Source: Paenibacillus turicensis
Lineage (GTDB): Bacteria > Bacillota > Bacilli > Paenibacillales > Paenibacillaceae
Direction: 5' to 3'
DNA length: 64,000 nucleotides
Assembly (NCBI RefSeq): GCF_017873435.1
Contig: NZ_JAGGKG010000007.1
Span: forward strand, 151,272 to 215,271
Positions 58,768-64,000 of this stretch are shown piece by piece; within the stretch, counting starts at the first letter, position 1; each line of letters opens with the position of its first letter. The position numbers and the translations under genes were made by a program. The notes under the pieces are model-generated. The model did not search any database. It saw only the letters and a program-made list of their open reading frames with translations, and was not told the origin of the DNA.

Positions 58768-59505
58768 ATGAATCAACTAATACCAACGCATTCAAATGAC
58801 AACGGAAATTTATTAGTAAGTGGCAGAGAGCTTCATGAGTTTTTGGAAATAGCAACTCGATACAACGATTGGTTTTCTAGGATGCTGGAATATGGATTCA
58901 CTGAAAATGTGGACTTTATAGCTATTACTCAAAAAAGAGTAACAGGTCAAGGGAACGAAACAACATATACAGACCACCACATCAAAATTGAAATGGCAAA
59001 AGAACTATGTATGATCCAACGTAATGAAAAAGGTCGGCAAGCTAGAATGTACTTCCTTGAATTAGAACAAAAGTGGAACAGTCCAGAAATGGTAATCAAA
59101 AGGGCGCATGAGTTTTTACAGAAGAAAGTGGAATCTCTAACGACTGAAAATCTGGTGTTGCTACAGCAAAACAATGAGCTACAACCTAAAGCCACTTATT
59201 ACGACATGGTCCTGCAAAACAAATCCTTACTATCTGTATCAAAGATTGCAAAGGACTACGGAATGAGTGCAGTATCACTAAACCGCAAGCTAAATGAATT
59301 AGGGGTCCAATATAAACAAGGTAACATCTGGCTCTTATACGCTAAGTACCAAGACAAAGGCTATACACAAACATCTACACATGTTATTGATGCAGACAAA
59401 TCAAATATCACAACGAAGTGGACCCAAAAAGGCAGGCTGTTCTTATACGATCTATTGAAGCAACAAGGAATATATCCAACTATCGAACGTGAAGATATTG
59501 CATAA
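58768..59505 (+). CDS. Phage antirepressor 1 (AntA/AntB plus KilAC)
   Basis: 245 residues from ATG 58768 (AAAGGAG upstream). N-terminal AntA/AntB domain (about 15-115; LVSGRELHEFL, NDWFSRMLEYGF, IEMAKELCMIQRNEKGRQARMYF), coiled coil (115-145), and C-terminal KilAC domain (about 150-240; YDMVLQNKSLLSVSKIAKDYG). Such proteins inactivate the CI repressor to start induction. Paralogue of the gene at 60215. Confidence 0.9.
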   Translation: MNQLIPTHSNDNGNLLVSGRELHEFLEIATRYNDWFSRMLEYGFTENVDFIAITQKRVTGQGNETTYTDHHIKIEMAKELCMIQRNEKGRQARMYFLELEQKWNSPEMVIKRAHEFLQKKVESLTTENLVLLQQNNELQPKATYYDMVLQNKSLLSVSKIAKDYGMSAVSLNRKLNELGVQYKQGNIWLLYAKYQDKGYTQTSTHVIDADKSNITTKWTQKGRLFLYDLLKQQGIYPTIEREDIA

Positions 59506-59529
59506 CAAAAAGCTGAAAGGAGTAAATAA

Positions 59530-59712
59530 ATGAACCAACTAAAATTTAACACAATTAAAAAAGACAGATACGAAGAGTATTTAGTGGAATTGTTCAACAA
59601 AATGATAATTCGCCTTGAAGAGTGTGAGCCTGAACTAGTAGTTGAATACGTTAAAACAATCTTAGACTTGCTTGATAGACTTTACGCTTTAAATCGTAAA
59701 TTAGAAATTTGA
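59530..59712 (+). CDS. Small phage hypothetical protein
   Basis: 60 residues, helical, acidic and Leu-rich (LVELFNKMIIRLEECEPELVVEY). RBS AAAGGAG. No known domain. Confidence 0.6.
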   Translation: MNQLKFNTIKKDRYEEYLVELFNKMIIRLEECEPELVVEYVKTILDLLDRLYALNRKLEI

Positions 59713-59736
59713 TCAATCAATTTAGGAGGATATGAA

Positions 59737-59919
59737 ATGAAAAAACTAACAGAACAAAAAATTAACGAATTTAAAAATGCTGTTAACGGTCTTAGTTTAG
59801 GACAGTGGGGAAGAGTCAAGCAACAAATTGATATGTTATATAGTTCCCAAGCCGACAAGGTGGAGCTTGACGACTTGGATTTACTAGAAAAAAATATGAA
59901 ACGAGAATTTAACTGTTAA
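59737..59919 (+). CDS. Small phage hypothetical protein
   Basis: 60 residues, helical and charged, with RBS TAGGAGGA. No known domain. It may form a pair with the preceding gene. Confidence 0.6.
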   Translation: MKKLTEQKINEFKNAVNGLSLGQWGRVKQQIDMLYSSQADKVELDDLDLLEKNMKREFNC

Positions 59920-60148
59920 CTATTTGAATGAAGATAGGGTTGATTCGATAATCAACTCCCTTGTAAGTGATGTGAACATAATCAAGTTGGTAGTAAGTAT
60001 TCTCTTCTTTCTTGGATGGACTCCAAATGGTAGCATTTTCTTCCCACCATAGATAAGGACTCTTTCTGTCAGAACCAATTACACATTCAGGATCATCATT
60101 CAAGTTAACCCAGTTACCACATAAACAAGCGTGTACTTGTGTAGCCAT
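59909..60148 (-). CDS. Small reverse-strand phage protein
   Basis: 79 residues (MATQVHACLCGNWVNLNDD...), with a CxC pair, Trp-rich middle and beta-type C-terminus. A full RBS, GGGAGGTG, stands 8 nt before the ATG on the minus strand, and only the C-terminal end overlaps the neighbour (11 bp). Lone minus-strand gene in a plus-strand operon, so it may be expressed in the lysogen (moron-like). Function unknown. Confidence 0.6.
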   Translation of the reverse strand: MATQVHACLCGNWVNLNDDPECVIGSDRKSPYLWWEENATIWSPSKKEENTYYQLDYVHITYKGVDYRINPIFIQIVNS

Positions 60149-60214
60149 ATTTTTTCACCTCCCTATATGGTAATTCAACAGGGAGTTAATTAAATCCTAT
60201 TAGGAGGTTAGCAA

Positions 60215-61003
60215 ATGAACCAACAACTTGTAGCAAATGAACTTATACCAGTTTATCAAACAGAAACAGGCGAACATGTTGTAGATGGTCGAGAATTACA
60301 CAAGTTTTTAAATGTAGGTAAAGATTTTACAACTTGGATTAAAGATCGCATTGAAAAGTACGGTTTTACAGATGGTGAAGAGTTTTCCCCAGTTTTGGTG
60401 AAAACCTCTGACAGTGGTCGTCCAAGAACAGAATACATTCTTAAACTTGATACAGCTAAGGAATTAGCAATGGTAGAAAACAATGATCAAGGGCGAAACG
60501 CAAGACGTTACTTTATCGAAGTTGAAAAGAAACTTAAATCCATAACAACACCATCTTACATGATCGATGATCCAGTACAACGTGCGGAAAAGTGGATTGA
60601 GGAAGCAAAGGAACGACAAGCATTACAAACTAAGTCGCTTATGCTAGAACAGCGTGTGGCTGAATATGAGCCTAAGATTAGCTATTTAGATCAGATACTT
60701 GAATCAAAAGGAACTGTGACGATTACTCAAATAGCGAAAGATTACGGAATGTCAGGTAATGCACTTAATAAAATTCTTCATGAAGAACGTGTCCAATACA
60801 AACAAAACAAGCAATGGCTGTTATATCGCAACTATCACGATAAAGGTTATACAAAATCTAAAACGATTGATATTACACGCAGCAACGGAGATCCAGATGT
60901 AACGATGAACACACAATGGACGCAAAAAGGAAGAATCTTTATCCATGAAATATTGAGCAAACGAGGAATCTTACCTTTGATGGATCGGAGGGAAACAGCA
61001 TGA
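60215..61003 (+). CDS. Phage antirepressor 2 (AntA/AntB plus KilAC)
   Basis: 262 residues. AntA/AntB domain (about 10-110; HVVDGRELHKFLNVGKDFTTWIKDRIEKYGF, AKELAMVENNDQGRNARRYF) and C-terminal KilAC domain (about 160-255; YLDQILESKGTVTITQIAKDYG). Clearly related to antirepressor 1 at both ends but diverged. RBS TAGGAGG. Stop overlaps the next gene (ATGA). Confidence 0.9.
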   Translation: MNQQLVANELIPVYQTETGEHVVDGRELHKFLNVGKDFTTWIKDRIEKYGFTDGEEFSPVLVKTSDSGRPRTEYILKLDTAKELAMVENNDQGRNARRYFIEVEKKLKSITTPSYMIDDPVQRAEKWIEEAKERQALQTKSLMLEQRVAEYEPKISYLDQILESKGTVTITQIAKDYGMSGNALNKILHEERVQYKQNKQWLLYRNYHDKGYTKSKTIDITRSNGDPDVTMNTQWTQKGRIFIHEILSKRGILPLMDRRETA

Positions 61004-61242
61004 AACTAACTCAGGATGAACAGAAGTTGATTGAATACCTTCGCACAATGACCTTTGAAGAAGTAATGGAGATAACAATAGCGGTAGATGAAAAAGCAAG
61101 AAGACTGTTAACCAAAACACTTAATAATAAAATTCTTGAAGGTATAAACACAAGGTTTGCACGTTTAGATCATTTCACCACTCTGTTATGTGATGCAAAT
61201 GAAGCCTACAAAAAAGAAGTCTCTATATTAGATCAAGATTGA
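61000..61242 (+). CDS. Small phage hypothetical protein
   Basis: 80 residues, helical, starting in the stop of antirepressor 2 (ATGA overlap), which suggests translational coupling. TQDEQKLIEYLRTMTFEEVMEI is the most distinctive part. No known domain. Confidence 0.6.
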   Translation: MKLTQDEQKLIEYLRTMTFEEVMEITIAVDEKARRLLTKTLNNKILEGINTRFARLDHFTTLLCDANEAYKKEVSILDQD

Positions 61243-61256
61243 AAGGAGATTAAAGC

Positions 61257-61526
61257 ATGTATGTAATTGAAAGCAATGCAAGAGTGGATTTAACATACCA
61301 AGAAATGTCTGACATCGCATTTGATATAAAAAGAGCGTTAATGGTAACAGCTGAGACACATTGGGTTACACACGCAAAAGATAAAGACGCATTTGAATTC
61401 GCCGAATATGTGTTGGAGAAGGAAGCGGAACGAGTCAAAAAAATACACTTTTTCTCAAGAGTAGTAGGATTGAGAAACGATCTAAGGTCTGATCTTGTAC
61501 TGATGTACAAACGCATAAAAAAATAA
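61257..61526 (+). CDS. Small phage hypothetical protein
   Basis: 89 residues, RBS AAAGGAG before ATG. Charged, mostly helical. No known domain. The open frame on the opposite strand has no RBS and is a shadow. Confidence 0.6.
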   Translation: MYVIESNARVDLTYQEMSDIAFDIKRALMVTAETHWVTHAKDKDAFEFAEYVLEKEAERVKKIHFFSRVVGLRNDLRSDLVLMYKRIKK

Positions 61527-61542
61527 AAAGGAGTGATACCCC

Positions 61543-61800
61543 TTGATCGGCATACATCCCATACACCGCAAGATGGCGGTTATAACATGGATGTCGATGA
61601 ATCAAAATGGAGAATTGAATTTAGATACAGTCGCAGTTAAGTTGTTGCAACCATTACTCAAACAAAATTTACGAATGATTCAGCGGCTAGACGAGTTAAA
61701 GTCATTATCTTATATAGCTTATGAGCTTAATGATACAGATTGGCAGCATGACATTTGTCAGAGGATTGAAGCATTAGAGCGTGATTTGTTTGAGGTGTAA
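61543..61800 (+). CDS. Small phage hypothetical protein
   Basis: 85 residues, TTG start behind AAAGGAGTG. Helical, acidic C-terminus. No known domain. Confidence 0.55.
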   Translation: MIGIHPIHRKMAVITWMSMNQNGELNLDTVAVKLLQPLLKQNLRMIQRLDELKSLSYIAYELNDTDWQHDICQRIEALERDLFEV

Positions 61801-61834
61801 ACCAAGTATTCATATATTTTTAGGTGGTGATAGA

Positions 61835-62953
61835 TTGAACGTATTAAGCCTATTTGATGGCATTAGTTGTGGTCAATTAGCCTTGCAACGTGCAGGGATC
61901 AAAGTTGATAACTACTACGCCAGTGAAATTGATAAATACGCAATACAAGTAACACAAAAAAACTTTCCTAACACTATACAGATTGGGGACGTCCAACAGG
62001 TAAAAGGTGCCGATTTGCCAAAGATAGATTTGTTAATAGGCGGTAGTCCTTGCCAGGGATTTTCAAAAGCAGGGAAGGGATTAAACTTTGACGACCCTAG
62101 AAGTAAATTATTTTTCGAGTATGTGAGGATTTTAAAAGAGGTAAACCCGACATATTTCTTGCTTGAAAATGTAAGCATGAAACAGTGGTGTCAAGACGTT
62201 ATCAGTGAGTATTTAGGGGTGCAACCGATTGAAATCAATTCATCCTTGGTATCAGCGCAGAGACGAAAACGTCTTTACTGGACTAATATTCCTAACATAT
62301 CTCAACCAGAAGACAAAGGAATAATGCTAAAAGACATTGTGCATGAGCATTCTGAGGTCGATAGAGAAAAAAGCTACTGCATTGATGCTAACTATCATAA
62401 AGGAGGTAACGCTAAACAATATTATGAGAAAAGCAGACGACAGTTAGTACATGTTCCGCTCAACGAATACATGGTCCCATTTGACCAGACTTTACAAATC
62501 TTAGACAAGGAAGTACAGCGTGGGAAAATGGGCTATTTTAGACAAGATAGTCAAGCGAACAGAGTCTATTACATCCATGACAAAGCAGTAACTTTATGTG
62601 GAGACGCAGGCGGTGGAGCCGCTAAGATGGGCCAATATCTATTTGGATGTATTGCATTAGACAGAGTTGATATAAAACAAAACGGCCAGAGATTTAATGA
62701 CGGCAATAAGTTTTATACACTTACAACTCAAAATAATCGTGGTGTTTTAGTAGATGGGTACATCCGCAAGCTTACACCAATTGAGTGTGAGAGGTTGCAG
62801 ACACTACCAGATGACTACACACAAGGTATTAGCAACGCACAGCGCTACAAATGTTTAGGCAATGGTTGGACAGTAGATGTAATAGCACACATCTTATCAA
62901 ATATCAGAGGGGAGATAAAACAAAATGAAGGTAAACAAGAAATGGTTTGCTAA
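61835..62953 (+). CDS. DNA (cytosine-5) methyltransferase
   Basis: 372 residues from TTG 61835 (TAGGTGGTGAT upstream), giving VLSLFDGISCGQLAL directly at the N-terminus; the longer open frame from 61781 is inside the previous gene. C5-methyltransferase motifs: I (FDGISCG), IV with catalytic Cys (GGSPCQGFSKAG), VI (ENV), VIII (QRRKRLYW), X (CLGNGWTVDVIAHIL). The target-recognition region lies between VIII and IX. No matching restriction gene, so it probably protects phage DNA or marks it. Specificity is not readable. Confidence 0.92.
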   Translation: MNVLSLFDGISCGQLALQRAGIKVDNYYASEIDKYAIQVTQKNFPNTIQIGDVQQVKGADLPKIDLLIGGSPCQGFSKAGKGLNFDDPRSKLFFEYVRILKEVNPTYFLLENVSMKQWCQDVISEYLGVQPIEINSSLVSAQRRKRLYWTNIPNISQPEDKGIMLKDIVHEHSEVDREKSYCIDANYHKGGNAKQYYEKSRRQLVHVPLNEYMVPFDQTLQILDKEVQRGKMGYFRQDSQANRVYYIHDKAVTLCGDAGGGAAKMGQYLFGCIALDRVDIKQNGQRFNDGNKFYTLTTQNNRGVLVDGYIRKLTPIECERLQTLPDDYTQGISNAQRYKCLGNGWTVDVIAHILSNIRGEIKQNEGKQEMVC

Positions 62954-63035
62954 GCCACTGGAATTGAGAATTAAAGAACTTAAAGCCGTATCTGAAAATA
63001 ACAAGAAACAAGGCTATGTATATGTTGGAAAATAA
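62925..63035 (+). CDS. Very small phage protein
   Basis: 36 residues (MKVNKKWFAKPLELRIKELK...), basic. RBS GAGGGGAG upstream of ATG 62925; overlaps the end of the methyltransferase by 29 bp. Function unknown. Confidence 0.45.
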   Translation: MKVNKKWFAKPLELRIKELKAVSENNKKQGYVYVGK

Positions 63036-63216
63036 ATGCTGGTGCGGACGTGAAGCGGACTACGAATTACACACAGGCAAAGAGTGGCAGCCGCATTGTA
63101 AATTTTGCATGGAAGAAGCAGTAGATTGTAGTTTAGGAGCGATTATAAGGAGGATTGGAAACTATGAGCGTACTGGATTATCGGGCGTGGCACAAGAAAA
63201 GAAAGAAAATGTATGA
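63016..63216 (+). CDS. Small Cys-rich phage protein
   Basis: 66 residues with CWC and CKFC pairs that may bind zinc. It overlaps its neighbours on both sides in other frames, and the RBS is weak; ATG 63022 or TTG 63025 are also possible starts. Confidence 0.5.
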   Translation: MYMLENKCWCGREADYELHTGKEWQPHCKFCMEEAVDCSLGAIIRRIGNYERTGLSGVAQEKKENV

Positions 63217-63556
63217 AGTTTTACACCTGCATATGGAAACGGAACCTTGGGTAACGGCTAAAGGTTTTGACATCATTAACCAAAAGGATATACACGTTGA
63301 CATACAGCCTAATGATTGCGTGATTATGAAATGCGCAGGATTGAAGGACAGTAAAGGCAACAAGATTTATGAAGGTGACGTAATGAAATTAAATGAAAGT
63401 AGCGGCGAAGTAGTTTTTCACAAAGGGCAATACCAAGTAAACACTAAACCCAAATACGCAGGTGATCAATGGAGAACAGCGCTTTATGACGCTGTGTTAG
63501 ATGGATTTGTGGTAATCGGAAACAAATACGCCACCCCTGAACTACTGGAGGTATGA
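63164..63556 (+). CDS. YopX-family phage protein
   Basis: 130 residues from ATG 63164 (AAGGAGG upstream). LDYRAWHKKRKKMYEV at the start and GLKDSKGNKIYEGDVMKL in the middle are the family pattern of SPbeta YopX. The C-terminus (VIGNKYATPELLE) also fits. Function of the family is unknown. Confidence 0.88.
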   Translation: MSVLDYRAWHKKRKKMYEVLHLHMETEPWVTAKGFDIINQKDIHVDIQPNDCVIMKCAGLKDSKGNKIYEGDVMKLNESSGEVVFHKGQYQVNTKPKYAGDQWRTALYDAVLDGFVVIGNKYATPELLEV

Positions 63557-63557
63557 C

Positions 63558-63842
63558 ATGTACCAAACCATTAGGAGAAAAATAAGTACAGAATTCGCTG
63601 ACATACTCTTAGCAAAGAAATTAGGTGCGGATATATCGAAGGATGGAAAGTATTTCTTGTTCGATAGTTCGGTTACGAGTGATGAATACGATCGTCAGAG
63701 AAGGGAGCTACGAAGGGAGAATGAAAAAATATATAGCGGAATGCCTAGATATAGTAAGTCCATTGATCGGTCAAACAGGTTCGGACACACAACGCCTTAC
63801 AGTTATAACAACGTTTACGGAAAAAGTAGATGTACTATATGA
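63558..63842 (+). CDS. Phage hypothetical protein
   Basis: 94 residues, basic and Arg/Tyr-rich C-terminal half. RBS GGAGG before ATG 63558, one base after the YopX stop. The last 122 bp overlap the next frame. Confidence 0.5.
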   Translation: MYQTIRRKISTEFADILLAKKLGADISKDGKYFLFDSSVTSDEYDRQRRELRRENEKIYSGMPRYSKSIDRSNRFGHTTPYSYNNVYGKSRCTI

Positions 63843-63933
63843 TAACTTGCTTACTTTGCAACAAATAGAAGAAAACCGCTGCGCCAACAGCGGAGATCAA
63901 AACTCAAACAAAATTATTAACGACACTATATAA
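63721..63933 (+). CDS. Phage hypothetical protein, overlapping frame
   Basis: 70 residues from ATG 63721 (AAGGGAGA upstream). Overlaps the preceding gene by 122 bp in another frame. The open frame extends upstream to 63625, but that part has no RBS. Both genes have usable start signals; one may not be expressed. Confidence 0.45.
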   Translation: MKKYIAECLDIVSPLIGQTGSDTQRLTVITTFTEKVDVLYDNLLTLQQIEENRCANSGDQNSNKIINDTI

Positions 63934-63956
63934 CAGATATTAGGAGGTTGTCAAAT

Positions 63957-64000
63957 ATGATTAATCCTTTATACCAAAATGAGCTTGATGAAATTGAACA
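63957..64000 (+). CDS. Start of a phage gene (3' partial)
   Basis: RBS TAGGAGG and ATG 63957, then MINPLYQNELDEIE before the window ends. Too short to identify. Confidence 0.5.
   Translation, partial: MINPLYQNELDEIE

Noticed and set aside
61250..61516. 88-residue minus-strand frame in the prophage
   Set aside because: Exact shadow of the plus-strand gene at 61257, with no minus-strand RBS.

Overview
The window is chromosomal DNA of a low-GC, endospore-forming Gram-positive bacterium of the order Bacillales. Its gene content fits Paenibacillaceae best, something like Brevibacillus; this is my inference from gene families, not a database match. Spore markers are a collagen-like surface protein, a gamma-type SASP, YtxC, PrkA, YhbH and SpoVR. 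Menaquinone seems to be made by the futalosine route (MqnC at the left edge, a long UbiD-type decarboxylase at 31.6-33.4 kb).

1-10.8 kb: mqnC (5' end outside the window), a collagen-like protein with a repeat-rich middle, a lipoprotein, two glycosyltransferases, ytxC, and thrS behind a complete T-box leader, then a 3D-domain protein whose start codon lies in the thrS terminator, and a small SASP. 11-19.5 kb is a signalling block: LiaF/LiaS/LiaR-like envelope-stress genes, an HtrA protease, an OmpR-type regulator with its kinase, and a large Hpt-REC-GGDEF-REC protein. 19.6-24 kb: ispH, a DAHP synthase, and a GSI-beta-type glutamine synthetase.

24-29 kb is a sugar module: a LacI-family regulator divergent from a glycoside phosphorylase and a mutarotase-like protein, with three LacI-type palindromes between. 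Then come serC, trmL, an AbrB-type regulator with a zinc ribbon, the UbiD-type decarboxylase, and a Fur-boxed iron/siderophore ABC transporter. 36.7-50.8 kb holds a phosphodiester glycosidase and its coiled-coil partner, a PLP-fold protein, a DUF2161 nuclease-fold protein, prkA, a polar amino-acid ABC transporter, spoVR-yhbH on the other strand, degV, a DUF423 membrane protein and a hypothetical. 51.2-56.4 kb is the sufCDSUB iron-sulfur operon.

Directly after sufB a prophage begins and runs off the right edge: tyrosine integrase, CI-like repressor, Cro-like regulator surrounded by palindromic operators, two paralogous antirepressors, small early proteins, a cytosine-C5 methyltransferase and a YopX-like protein.

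The most unusual material is not coding. Several intergenic regions (30.2-30.45, 36.68-36.77, 45.1-45.85 and 49.38-49.6 kb) carry long, internally paired repeats that appear related to one another. Two are about 215 bp with a conserved closing stem and a shared core; a third region contains an 81-bp tandem repeat of small hairpins plus two long hairpins, one of which resembles the inside of the 30-kb element. They look like a family of structured RNA or MITE-like elements that I cannot match to a named family.
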